Shown here: positions 33,148 to 43,055 of the stretch, piece after piece | How the letters are laid out: every line of letters starts with the position of its first letter | How positions within the stretch are numbered: position 1 is the first letter of the stretch | Assembly (NCBI GenBank): GCA_905221605.1 | Contig: CAJNDS010002113.1 | Span: forward strand, 281,001-345,000 | From: Symbiodinium natans | Lineage: Eukaryota > Sar > Dinophyceae > Suessiales > Symbiodiniaceae | Direction: 5' to 3' | DNA: 64,000 nucleotides | Translations under genes and position numbers: made by a program | Notes under the pieces: model-generated | What the model saw: only the letters and a program-made list of their open reading frames with translations | Told to the model about the DNA's origin: nothing | The model's database searches: none

Positions 33148-34240
33148 GCCCATCAGTTAAAGCAACCCGAGCCCCCGCTTACGCAGACCGCCGGGATAGC
33201 GGCTCCGCGAGAGATAGAGGCCCAAGCAGCAGAGGGCCAGGTTCATCGTAGTTGAAGGTTTAGCGGTTTAGGGTTTCGGGGTTGTTGAGGGTGTAGGGTT
33301 TAGGGGTCGAATTAGGGGGGATTTAGGGGTTGGGGTTCAAGGTTCATCGTAGTTCAAGGGTGTTTAGGGGTTTAGGATTTAGGGTTTTAGGGGTTTGGGG
33401 TCATCGTAGTTTATCTGGGGGCGGGGTGTAGGGGTTCAGGGCCGTAATGGGGCTTAAATGGGCTTCGGGGGTTTAGGGCTTGCATGGGGGCTAGGGGGGG
33501 CGCGGGGGGGGCGCGGGGGCGGGTTCAGCAGTTTGGGGTTATAGCTATATATTCTTATTGTTGTGTTTTTGCTTCTGGGTATGCATATATATATGTATAT
33601 ATGTACATACATACACACACATACATCATACACATATACATATCTACATATATATATATATATATTTGTTTTTTGTTGTTCTCTTATTGTTGGGGGAAGG
33701 GGGGAGGGGTGGTAGGGTGGATTTTTTTTCGCAGTTTTCGTGTTTGGGGGGTTGAAGGTTCTGAGAGTCCAGAGCTTTAGGGTCCCGTCGAAGGCACCAC
33801 GTTGTGCCACAGGGGCATAGGGGGCTAGGGTTTGGGGTTTGGGGTTTGGGGTTTGGGGTTTAGGGTTTAGGGTTTAGGGTTTAGGGTATCTACGAATCCT
33901 ACGAAGGTAGGAGGGACCAGAGCATCCCTTCAGGGTGCAGGTTTGAGGGTTTAGAGATGAGGGATGAGGGTTTAGGGGTAAGGGTTTGAGGGTTTACAGG
34001 CTTATAGCGGGTTTAGTGGCTTTAGGGGTTAGAGTTTAGGGTTTGGTCTTTTTTTCGAGTTTGGTGCTGAGGGTTTGGGCTGAGGGGTTTGGGGTTTTGG
34101 GGCTTCGGGTTCAGGGCTGGTCCACACGGTATGCACCAGCCACCCTTTGAGCCCAGATCATCAGACCCTACGCACAGGCAAGTCTTTCTAGACAAGTTTG
34201 TATGGAAACTTTCGGCCGGGTGGCCCCTGTTGTCATCCGG
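33148..34240 (+). CDS. Candidate exons upstream of the RS/PPY gene
   Basis: Exon 33148-33240 reads PPLTQTAGIAAPREIEAQAA and ends in phase 0 at CAG|GTTCAT. Exon 34178-34240 follows GCACAG and reads ASLSRQVCMETFGRVAPVVI, ending at CGG|GTGAGC (consensus donor). Both are phase 0, so they can join; a link to the exon at 34809 requires another exon. Between them are degenerate TTTAGGG, a TA/CA microsatellite (33585-33665) and G-rich sequence. Confidence 0.38.
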
Positions 34241-34319
34241 GTGAGCGGAGGAAGAAAGTCAAGTCCAGCGGTTGAGGGGGAAGGAAGGGGTTGCGGCTAG
34301 ACGTAGTTAACAACCCTAC

Positions 34320-34617
34320 ACCTGAACCCCAAACCCCAGAAACCCTAGAAACCCTAGAAACCCTAGAAACCCTAGAAACCCTAGAAACTCTAGAAACCCT
34401 GGAAACCCTGGAAACCCTAGAAACCCCAGAAACCCTAGAAACCCTACAAACCCTGGAAACCCTAGAAACCCTAGAAACCCCAGAAATCCTAGAAAGCCTG
34501 GAAACCCTAGAAACTCTAGAAATTCCAGAAACCCTAGAAACCCTAGAAACCCTAGAAAGTCTGGAAACCCTAGAAACCCCAGAAACCCTGGAAACCCTGG
34601 AAACCCGAGAAACCCTA
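34320..34617. repeat. CCCTAGAAA nonamer array
   Basis: About 30 copies of GAAACCCTA(G) with interspersed variants. The period of nine keeps a + strand frame open (repeating Glu-Thr-Leu), which is a by-product of the period. The unit looks like CCCTAAA with two inserted bases, a telomere-like derivative whose length is divisible by three. Confidence 0.95.
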
Positions 34618-34635
34618 GGCTCCGGAATTCTTGCT

Positions 34636-34731
34636 GTTGGTTAGCAGGGGAATGAGGGAGTTAGGACCCTACATATACCCTTTAGGGGATGGTTTAGGGT
34701 ACCTCATTCCCTCATTCCCTACTAACAAAAC
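34636..34731. mobile_element. TIR element, singleton (~95 bp)
   Basis: Left TTGGTTAGCAGGGGAATGAG and right CTCATTCCCTACTAAC are inverted copies around a short core containing TTTAGGG pieces. No ORF. Confidence 0.8.
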
Positions 34732-34808
34732 CCTAAACCCTAAACCCTAAATCCTAAACCCTAAACCCTAAACCCTAGACCCTAAACGACAAACCCCAAA
34801 CCCTCAAG

Positions 34809-37800
34809 GTCGGATGCGCAGTCGCAGCCCGCGACGGGCGCCGCCCTCCCACGGCTACGGGCCGCCAGCCGCAGGGTGGACCTCGGCCCTGTTTTTTTTT
34901 TTTCGCTGGGCTGTTTAGGGTTTAGGGTTAGGTTTTAGGGTTTGGGGTTTAGAGTTTAGGAGTTGCAAGGGTTGAGGGAGTGGGGGACTAGGGATTTACG
35001 AGCTATCGGGATTTTGGGGGCTTCGGGTTCAGATGTTGGGGTTTGAGAGCCTCGGCCAGAGGCCTTGACAAGGCGGATGTTATCACAACACCCCCGAACC
35101 CTGAACCTTAAGCCCTATGAGCCCCATAAGCCCTATTACTAAAAGCCCTACAAGCCCCATAAGCCCTAATTTTAAGCCCCTATACGCCCCGATAATCAGC
35201 CCCGATAAGCCCCTATAAGCCCCAGACCCTAAACCCGAGAGCCAACCTCAGCCTACAGCTTTCCGGTGGTATCAGGGCGATGTACCTGAGGGTCCTAAGG
35301 GTTGTCTCAGGGTGCAGGCCGTGAAGAAAGCATTGGTGGGGCTGGGATACTGCTGGGATTTTCAACGGCTTGCAACCCATGGCTTAGAGTTCAGGGGTTG
35401 CTGGGGTTTAGGGTTTAGGGTTTAGGGTTTAGGGTTTAGGGTTTAGGGTGCAGGGTTTAGGGTGCAGAGTTTGGGCTTCTGGGTGAAAATTCGGCTGATC
35501 AGGGTGTGCAACAGCTCCCTTCGGATCCCAAGTTGGGCGCCCATGGCCCGCGGGGATCTCTATGACGTGCTGCGCGTGGACCGGCGTGCCGCGATGGAAG
35601 AAGTCAAGTCTGCATTCAAGAAGAGAGCCCTGCAATGCCACCCAGACAAGGGTGGCAGCACGGAAAGTTTCCACTTGGTGTATCATGCCTTTGAGATCTT
35701 GGCTGATCCCCTGGCGCGTGAGAGATACGACCGTCAGCTCGCTGCCAAGCTTGCCTCCCACTCCATAGGAAAGAAGCGCAGATCCGGCCGAGCGAGGTCC
35801 AAATCTGAGGGAGGGGCCTCCCCAGAACCTCGGAGCCCTAAAGGCCCCAAAGGCTCTGAGCTTTCTGTGCAGAGCCTCCCAAGCTTGCTGTCAGAGGTGC
35901 GCCTGTTGTTACAGGCACTTTCCAGGGATGCCCGTTTTCAAGTGATCCGAGAAGATTTCTCACAGAAGCAGCGTGAGCAGTTCGAGAAGTGGGCGGCTGA
36001 GCGACCCGAGCCTTGTGCGCCTTCTGCGCCTTCGCGTGCGAGGTCCAAGTCGCAGCAAGCCGACGGCTGTGGAGTGGATGCAGTTGTTGCTCGGAGGGCT
36101 GGCGGCGATGGTTTTGTGGGACTCCTGTCGGCCGGCGTGCCAAGACACCGCGGAGAGGCGCGGCGCAGGAAACGAGGCTATGTCAGCAAGCCCAGCACGC
36201 CCAGCACGCAGATTCGGGGTGTGCGCAGGAAGGATGGAGGATACATCGCCACTGTAGGCTTCGATGGTCTGGAGGTTACAAGCCGCTTGCTCGCCGACCT
36301 GCCGACGGCGGTCGAGTACCTGGTGATTCTTACAGCAATGAAGCAGAAGATGCTTCAAGATGGAGAGGGCTCTGAAGAAGCCTTTGCCATGCGTGTGGAG
36401 CAGGCGCTAGTGTCTGCTGCGAGGGAACATGGTCACGAGTGTGAGGACACGCTGCTCCCAAAGGTTTGTTCACAGCACGGTGCTTTTTGAGGTGCCCCTA
36501 AGCTGTACAAGAAGTATGTTCTGATAGAGACCCCCCAATGGGACCTTTATAGTCTTGATGAGCCCCCATATCTTCCCCTTCAGATGGAGGACGTTGGGGC
36601 TTCCTTCCGGCTGGAGCAACGAGAGGGTTTCTTTCTTGGGCGAAATGCAAGGCTGACCTCGCCAACCGTTCACAGTGTTTCCCAGTTGGCGAGGCTGCAT
36701 GAGCAACTTTGCTGCGCTTGGGGCGACCTAATGCTAAAGCAGCAGCACTGAATATTAAGCCCTAACCTTGCCCCAAGCTCTTAAGTCCTAAAGCCTTAAG
36801 CCCTAAATCCTTGTACTTGTGCGCTTGAGCCCTTGGTAAGCCCTTACAAGCCCCTTTAGAAGTCGTTCTTGCAAGCCCTCAGCCCTCAAGCCGCAAGAGT
36901 GGCGCAACACTGCAGGTCAATGGCTGAGTTTCGCAACCCCCGCAAGCCAACCAACAAAAGCGCTGTGTGGCACCGCAGCCCTGCAGACTTGGAGCGAAGA
37001 TGGGAGAGGCTTCAGACTGCGGTGGCCGAGATGTGGGAGTCATGTGGGCTCTGCAGTGCGAATGCGTTGAGAACGATCAGAGCAGCCTACGCTCGCCATG
37101 CAGATGCACGCGCACGCCAGCTACAGCAATGGGAGGTGCAGCACATGGCGAAGCATGACCGTGTGTGGCCCAAAATGCGGCGCCAGAGGTTGGCCTCAGG
37201 ACGAGCGAAGGCGGCACACTCCCCAGAGGCGCGAAAGCTGCTGCGCCTGCGGATCTTGCTGAGGCGCTGGGGTCGGCTACCTGGCATGTGGCATGGGGAG
37301 CCATAGGGGGGATCTCCAAAAGTTAGAGCATTCTGGGCCTGGTATCCCAAGTTTGGGAACCAACCCGCTTAAGGACGCGGTTCGCCCCCCCCCCCCCCCA
37401 CTATACCACCATACCACCATACTATAGACTCACATGGGAGACGTTGAGCCGAATCCCTTCCCTAGGTTTCAAGAACCCTGTGGCACCCTGTAGCCACTGG
37501 AAGGTTCCTGCAGCGAGAGGAGACGATGCGGCGCAGGAAGCGACGCCAGGCGGAGCTTGCTGAGCGAAGCCTTCGCGAAGCGAGGCGGTCGTTCCTGATG
37601 CGTAAGGATCTGACCATGGACGACATCCTCGGTCCGCGAAAAGGGGGAAGAGGATCCACTGCTTCGGGGTGTGCACTCCGCCAGGAGTGGTTTTTTGCTC
37701 ACGTAGCCGAGCTGTTGAGCGTCTGAACTTCAAGCCTTGTGGGGCTGCTTGAGGTTTCTTAGGCCCAAGCTTGTAGTTGGCACACTGTAGTTTTTTTGAG

Positions 37801-39181
37801 TGTAGCAAGCATCTTTTGAGCACGTCCGTTGTGCAAGCGCTGTCTCTTGGCAGCCCTAAACGCTACATGGACCCGATTACGGAAGACATCTCAGTTCTGA
37901 GTTCGGGATCACTCTTTCGTTGAAGGCGAAGGGCTATTCCCGGAGCATACTTTGGTTTGCTGCGCTGGAACTTAGTGACTTAGTGAAGAACAAAACCTAG
38001 ACGCCAGGTACGCCCCACCACCGGGCTACGGGCCGCTGCCAGGGTATCCGCCCCCAGCCTACGGCGCCTTTGCTGAGATTGCTGAGACCATGGGGGCTTA
38101 AGGGCTGTAGATCGCTTCCACACAAAAGCGACCCGAACCCCAAACCGTCAACCTCTGAAGAATCCCGAAACCCAGAGACCCTAAATCCTATACCCTAAAC
38201 CCTAAACCCTACACCCTAAACCCTTCTTTGGGGTTGGAGGAATTCCGGTTCGAGCATGTCAGGGCCGCAGTCCTCAACGGCTTGTCAAGCCTCACAACAC
38301 TCCTTTCGCTGTAGGCTCTGTAGGGCCTACGGCGGAACCCCTAAACCCAAAACCCTGAACCAACACCCTAGACCCCAAACCCTAAACCCTAAGCCCTAAC
38401 CCTGAACCCCACAAGAATCCGAGGCTATCCGCCGCCAGTCGCCTACAGCCCTCCCCCAGCTCCGCAGCCAGGTGGTGAGCATTGCTGTTCGGGATTAGGG
38501 TTTCTCAACCCCAAGGCCTAAACCCTGAAACCCTAAGCCCAAAATCCGAAACCCGAAGCCCGAAACCCTAAACCCGAAACCCCAAACCCTCCCGGGAGGG
38601 GTTCAGGGTCTTTGGCGGTTGAGGTTGAGGTTTGAGGGTTCAGGGTTATAAGGTTTGGGTTTATAGGGACAAGGTTTGAAAGTAGGGTTTAGGGTTTGTG
38701 GGGTTTGGGGCTTTCGGGGCTTTCGGGGGTTCAGGGTTTGGGGGTTTAGGGTTTGGGGGTTTCAGGCTTGGGGGGGGGTTCGGGGTGGACTTCCACTTCA
38801 GGGGTTGGGGCTTTAGGACCTGGAGAGTGTTGGGTATTGGGTAAGGAAGGGTTTAGGGTCTCGGAGCACGACGTAGGTCTTGCGGCAGCGGTGTTTTTTG
38901 CGGCTCCTACCCTGGCACGGAGTTGACACCCAAGCCCCGAATCCTGAACTGTGAACCCAACCTTCAAACCCTGAAGCCAAAACCCTGAACCCAAAACCCT
39001 AAAGCCTAAACCCTAAAGCCAAGCCCAAAAGTGCCTGATTCTTAAACCCTTGCCCTCTGGACCCCCACCCTGGAACCTCACGGGCCCTCCAAATTCGCAG
39101 GCTACCCGCCTCCGCCGCAGTATGACTACCAGCCGCAGTATGCCCCGCCGCCGCAGCAGGCGTTTTTGTTTTTTCTTGTTT

Positions 39182-39212
<31 letters not shown>

Positions 39213-40368
39213 GCACCAGGGAAGCATGTAGGTATGTGACGGGGTGGGGGCGTTGCCAGAAAAAGCACACAGATCTCATTTCGAGATGGACCCTAGACTT
39301 CTAGTGGAGTTTTGGTTTAGGTTTAGGGTTTAGGGTTCAAGGTTCAAGGTCCAGGCATGTCCAGGCCATATTGGATGCTCATTCTTACAATGGTACCATC
39401 AAAACTGCAATTCTTAAGCAAGGTTGCTGGAACACTCTAAGATTTAGACTGATGCAGTCATCACCATGAATTAAGACCACATGCCTCCTACTGCAGGGGG
39501 CGCTGTTTCAATCCCACCCGAAACCCTAAACCCTAAACCCCTCAACCCACCCCAAACCCTTTAGGTTTTTAGGGTATTTCCATCTTTGTTGAGTATTCTG
39601 ATGCAGCGGCCGCAAAATTTGTAAAAAAACAGGTTCCATCGGGACACCTATGTAGAAGCGTATTCCCGAAACGCCCAAACCTTTTCAACCCTAAGCCCTA
39701 CGCCCTAAGCCCTAAACCCTAAACTCCAAACCCTAAACCCTAAACCCTCAGCCCGACTGGAATCCCTGGAGGCACCGCCTCCTCAGAGTTACCCCCCGCC
39801 GCAGCCGGCAGCCGCCTATCCTCCGCCAGTCTACGGAGGCTGGGGTTTGGGGTTTAGTTTAGGGTTTAGGGTTTGGGTTTAGGGTTTAGGGTTTCGGGTT
39901 TCGGGTTTCGGGCTTAGGGTTTAGGGTTTATTTAGGGCTCAGGGTTTAGGGGGGGGGGTCGGGGGGGCTTGTGTGCTTTTAGTGACTTCAGGGTTCAGGG
40001 TTTAGGGGGATATGGGGCTTTCAAGGGTTCCCAGAATCGACTAGATCAGCCTCTATGGAGAAGGGGTCCCCGCTGCGCTGTTGCAGGCCTTGTGCTGTGG
40101 CCACAGACTAGTTCATGACATAGCTTAGGCTACCCAAGGGCGCCTAGTTCAAATCAACCCCCCATTTGGGCAAGTACCAATTTGCCCATCGCAAGATCTT
40201 GCGGAACTCTCCTCGTTAGAAGACTATTGGGTTTTGCTTGGGCTTCAGACCCATTTGGAGTTTGTCACGTCAGCCTGAGGCTATCCAGGCTATCCTCCGC
40301 CTGCAGCGAGCTACCCGCCCCCCGCTGGCTATCCGCCACCGGCGGGGTATCCGGCCATCACGATGTGA
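34809..40368 (+). CDS. Arg/Ser then Pro/Tyr-rich protein gene (GYPPP repeats)
   Basis: Six exons chain in phase: 34809-34875 (RMRSRSPRRAPPSHGYGPP), 38008-38063 (YAPPPGYGPLPGYPPPAY), 38424-38471 (YPPPVAYSPPPAPQP), 39101-39159 (YPPPPQYDYQPQYAPPPQQ), 39772-39838 (APPPQSYPPPQPAAAYPPPV) and 40280-40368 (ends AGYPPPAGYPAITM, TGA at 40366). Four joins split a glycine codon as G|GY or similar. Donors at 38064, 39160 and 39839 read GC; exon 39772 could instead start at 39752. RS dipeptides suggest an RNA-processing protein, and the tail resembles low-complexity Pro/Tyr domains; both are inference from composition. The first intron (34876-38007) contains two other genes. Confidence 0.55.
35543..36751 (+). 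CDS. J-domain (DnaJ/Hsp40-type) protein with AP2-like segment
   Basis: ATG at 35543 in good context (GCGCCCATGGCC). Exon 1 35543-36463, exon 2 36584-36751 with TGA at 36749; the 120-nt intron starts GTTTGT and ends CCCCTTCAG. Protein 362 aa. Residues 5-68 form a J domain: DLYDVLRV, the HPD motif at 33-35 (CHPDKGG), then FEILADPLARERYD. J domains stimulate Hsp70 ATPase through HPD. A basic Ser/Arg linker follows (about 76-110), then a helical stretch. Near residue 224 IRGVRRKDGGYIATVGFDGL resembles the start of an AP2-type DNA-binding domain; this is a similarity by eye only. No Cys-rich zinc repeats, so not type I. It lies inside the first intron of the RS/PPY gene, on the same strand. Confidence 0.85.
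36920..37306 (+). CDS. Predicted ORF, basic helical protein (128 aa), unknown
   Basis: ATG at 36920 (MAEFRNPRKPTNKSAVW) is open to TAG at 37304. Rich in Arg, Lys, Gln and Ala with Trp; several predicted helices. No telomere array interrupts it. It sits 169 bp after the J-domain gene and may be a single-exon gene or the first exon of a gene continuing at 37466; no phase-0 donor joins them cleanly. The frame is longer than expected by chance, and codons look like those of the J-domain gene. Confidence 0.42.
   Translation: MAEFRNPRKPTNKSAVWHRSPADLERRWERLQTAVAEMWESCGLCSANALRTIRAAYARHADARARQLQQWEVQHMAKHDRVWPKMRRQRLASGRAKAAHSPEARKLLRLRILLRRWGRLPGMWHGEP
37466..37726 (+). CDS. Predicted terminal exon, Arg/Glu-rich
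   Basis: After TTCCCTAG the frame reads VSRTLWHPVATGRFLQREET, then a strongly basic helix (MRRRKRRQAELAERSLREAR) and DLTMDDILGPRKG, ending at TGA 37724. It is preceded by a C-run and the repeated triplet phrase ATACCACC. Probably the 3' exon of the gene starting at 36920, but unproven. Nested in the same long intron. Confidence 0.42.
   Translation, partial: VSRTLWHPVATGRFLQREETMRRRKRRQAELAERSLREARRSFLMRKDLTMDDILGPRKGGRGSTASGCALRQEWFFAHVAELLSV
37727..38007. other. Single-copy stretch, end of the long intron
   Basis: T-rich patches (GTAGTTTTTTTGAG) and no arrays apart from one CCCTAAACG. No exon supported. It ends in the acceptor ACGCCAG for exon 38008. Confidence 0.5.
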
Positions 40369-40713
40369 GCTGGCGCTTGGATTTTGCTCAGGGGCCGTTT
40401 CGCGTGACATCAAGTCTCAAAGATATAGAGGGTTGAGTGGGTAGGCTTGCAGGTAGCTTTGTGCACGGATGTCGGATGTGAATCCGCACCGAGCGCAGTA
40501 GTGCTGCAGCGTGTGTCGCGGCAAGCTGGACCTGCGAGCTTGCCTAAATCCAGATTTGGCAACAGGCCTACATGGGAGGCAGGAGCCCCCAAGAACCTAC
40601 CGCTACCCTCTAACAGCCTTCAAGAGCCCCCCCCCCCCCTACTTTACACAAAATGGGGGGGACCTCATTGAGGCCCCCACAGGGGCTCCGTAGGTTTTCG
40701 ATGCAGCTCTCAG
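40369..40713. other. Gap after the RS/PPY gene
   Basis: Mixed sequence with an ORF at 40447-40671 (Pro-rich, crossing a poly-C run at 40628-40640) and a hairpin-like pair AAGAGCCCCC / GGGGGGAC / CAGGGGCTCC. No exon preferred. Confidence 0.4.
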
Positions 40714-41045
40714 TTCCCTGTGGCCGAGCAGAACTGCGGAGCCTGGTGCGAAGGCTGTGATGAGATCAGTGGAAGCTCCGAATGTTCTACAACCGCACCG
40801 GCAAAAGGGCACAACTGCTTTCTGGAGTCTATAGAGTGTCTCAACATCAGGGACCCCTTTGGAAGCCCTAGGTACAAGAGCACCCCGCTACCTGGGGGGG
40901 TGTGAAAGAGGGGGACCCTGGTATTCAGACAGGCCCGACTCGGAGCGGAGGTGACGAGAGGTGGGTTTAAGTTTTGGGTTCTTAGATCTCTGGCGTCTTT
41001 TAGGTTGGGGCTTCGGGTGACCTCCGCCCTGCGGGACCAAACATG
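40714..41045 (+). CDS. Candidate exons, Cys-rich segment
   Basis: After GCTCTCAG at 40712-40713 a frame is open to TGA at 40903 with closely spaced cysteines (CGAWCEGC, SSECSTT, CFLESIEC). A second island 41004-41045 follows a TCTTTTAG acceptor (VGASGDLRPAGPNM) and ends at ATG|GTAGAC. The cysteine spacing could suit a small disulphide or metal-binding fold, but no named family fits. The link between the two is unproven. Confidence 0.32.
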
Positions 41046-41149
41046 GTAGACTCGGATAGGTGTGAGTGTACGTAGGATCCTGGAAGGTGGGTGATCCATT
41101 CTGTAGGCTTAAAGCCCAGCTCAAATAACGCCCCAGGCTTGAAGAGGTT

Positions 41150-41200
41150 TCTAGGGCCTAGGGTCTAGGGTCTAGGGTCTAGGGCCCTGGCTTGAAGACG
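41150..41200. repeat. GGGTCTA short tandem (TCTAGGG variant)
   Basis: Three or four copies of GGGTCTA in GCCTAGGGTCTAGGGTCTAG, flanked by a direct repeat GGCTTGAAGA near 41130 and 41190. A variant telomere-like heptamer. Confidence 0.75.
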
Positions 41201-41362
41201 TTTCTCTCCCCCCTAATAACGTGACATATGGGCCCGTTGGATCATCCCAGCTTCTTAGGAGATGAGGTGTTAATGTGAAGCGTTATTTTCAGCTGCAGCG
41301 ACATGCCACGCTTTTTTTGATCCTTCATGTTAGCTCGACTGCAATGGTTTCTCTGCCTGCAG

Positions 41363-42099
41363 TTGCCTGTCGTCCGCCATGGTTTGTATCAGGCGTTCTT
41401 CTGATCTTTCAGGATTAGCTGCGCGCCTGCGCATGGGGCAACAGCACATTCTGTTGAGATGCTTGCAGCTGGAAGTGGCATTCGCATGAAGGGAAGACAG
41501 GGATTATGCCGCCTTTGTGGAGGCAAAGTAGGCAGGAATTCCCCTCTTTCAGCCTTGAGGTATGGTCGTGACACGTCTTGCCCACATGAGCTTTTCACCG
41601 TGTGGGCGTGGGGGCGGGTAACTGTGTGGAGTACTTGGCCAGAGAAAGGGGGAACTCCCACACAAGCGCCCGGGTGTGTTGCGGCTGCTCTCGGGAGAAA
41701 AGAGGTGCTGTTCAGAAGGCGCTCCCCTGGTGCCAGAACTACTGAACCCTGCTTGTGATTCCACTTCCGCCCGGGGTCACGTCAACCTGTCGAAAGGCCC
41801 CCCAAGAGCTTCTCAAGGCAGTGAGCCCAGTGAAGGGTCCGCGCGCAGGCCCGCGTAGAGCGAGAAGACAATGCCCCCACTGCGCCACCCCGCTAAGCTC
41901 GTGGGGCAACCTCCGGAAGCCTTTCCGGTGGCGAAAGCACTGGGCAGTGACAGGCAGCGCCTCTGTAGAGTTTGGTCGAATCTGGTTCGACACATACCGG
42001 CCTTGTGTTTGCCTATCTGCTTGGTGCTTCCGGGTTTTTGAGGTGGCGGTGCGCGCTGCACATGCCGAACATCTGCAGCACTTCCTACCCGTACCCTAG
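41363..42099 (+). CDS. Predicted compact gene with two CxxC motifs
   Basis: Exon 41363-41381 (LPVVRH) joins in phase across a 31-nt intron to 41413-41474 (LAARLRMGQQHILLRCLQLE). A 26-nt intron would lead to an island from 41501 reading GLCRLCGGKVGRNSPLSALR with CPHE downstream. A further frame to TAG at 42097 contains CPHCATPLSSWG and ends HAEHLQHFLPVP. CRLC and CPHC spaced in this way suggest a zinc ribbon or finger, by inference. The exon structure between 41620 and 41820 is unresolved. No telomere arrays in this stretch. Confidence 0.35.
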
Positions 42100-42231
42100 C
42101 ACTTCATGTATGATCTGTTGTCCTTCCCGGCGCTAGACAGCAAGATCTCCTAAACCCCAGAACCCAAACCCCCTGTGATGGTAACCCTGCCAAAGAACAC
42201 CTGAGACCTTAAGAGACCCCAAAAGCGCATC

Positions 42232-42334
42232 TTACTGGTGCTTACTGGGGAGTGGGGGGAGTGGATTCTGACAACTATCCCTACCTTACAGACCCCCCAA
42301 AAAATGTACCCCACTCCCTCTTCAGCACCAGTAA
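42232..42334. mobile_element. TIR element, singleton (~103 bp)
   Basis: Left TTACTGGTGCTTACTGGGGA and right GCACCAGTAA are inverted, as are the inner GAGTGGGG and CCCCACTC. No ORF. Sits between compact coding regions. Confidence 0.78.
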
Positions 42335-42384
42335 GTACTGGGGTGCTCTAGGGTGCTCTCTTGCCAGTCTCCTGCTGCTTGCTG

Positions 42385-42738
42385 TGTGAACTTTTTTCTG
42401 GCAAAGCCTTTGGGGGTTTGGAGCAGATCGATGCCAGTGCACCCCTGGGCTCCTACATACAGGAGACTGGTACGCCAACCCCACGAGGGGACCTAGAGCC
42501 CCCACCTGGACCTAGGGCCCACTTCACTCGTGGCAAGGCGCCACGGGCTTATGGACGCGGACACGGAGATGCATGGTCGTTCTGGAGTAGCATAGCAGCC
42601 AAGGGAAGTCATCTGAGACGCACTGGTTGGAAGGTCCAGCTTCGGACCGTAGCTGTAGCACAACGACCATGTGCAAGGCATGAAAAAGGTTTCCATGACC
42701 AAGACGGCTTAGCATGCTTTGTGCAGAGGCTGTTCTAA
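42385..42738 (+). CDS. Candidate coding exon, unknown
   Basis: A frame open to TAA at 42736, with GRGHGDAWSFWSSIAAKGSH and CARHEKGFHDQDGLACFV near the C-terminus. Trp/His/Cys content is protein-like, but the start or acceptor is not clear (GCAAAG near 42400 or CCAG near 42436). The opposite strand is also open. Confidence 0.27.
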   Translation, partial: CELFSGKAFGGLEQIDASAPLGSYIQETGTPTPRGDLEPPPGPRAHFTRGKAPRAYGRGHGDAWSFWSSIAAKGSHLRRTGWKVQLRTVAVAQRPCARHEKGFHDQDGLACFVQRLF

Positions 42739-43055
42739 ATACTGTACGGGACAGTACCGGTAGCTTCATATGCAGCAAACCCCCAACCCTCAACGTAGAT
42801 CCTTCTAAGCTTCGCCTCACACCCTAGACCCGAAACCAACCCTAAACCCCTATAGGAACCCTCAGCGCTTAAAGCCCAAATGAGGCAGGTGCAGTTTCGG
42901 TGGTGCCTTCAACCTAGAGTTACCATGATCGGGGCTTTCTATATCCTTGAACCCCTTATCCTTCAAGCCTTACTCCTAACCTGGTCTGCTCTAAAACCTT
43001 GCACCTTAAACCCTAAACCCTGAACCCTAACCCTAAACCCTAAACCTGTAACCAG
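42739..43055. other. Gap with a possible first exon
   Basis: An ATG at 42880 opens MRQVQFRWCLQPRVTMIGAF to TGA near 43021. It could be a first exon of the gene below, but no donor is clear. The rest is degenerate array. Confidence 0.35.

Noticed and set aside
34291-34644. 117-codon Glu-Thr-Leu repeat protein
   Set aside because: The period of nine forces an open frame; no start context, splice evidence or non-repeat coding around it.
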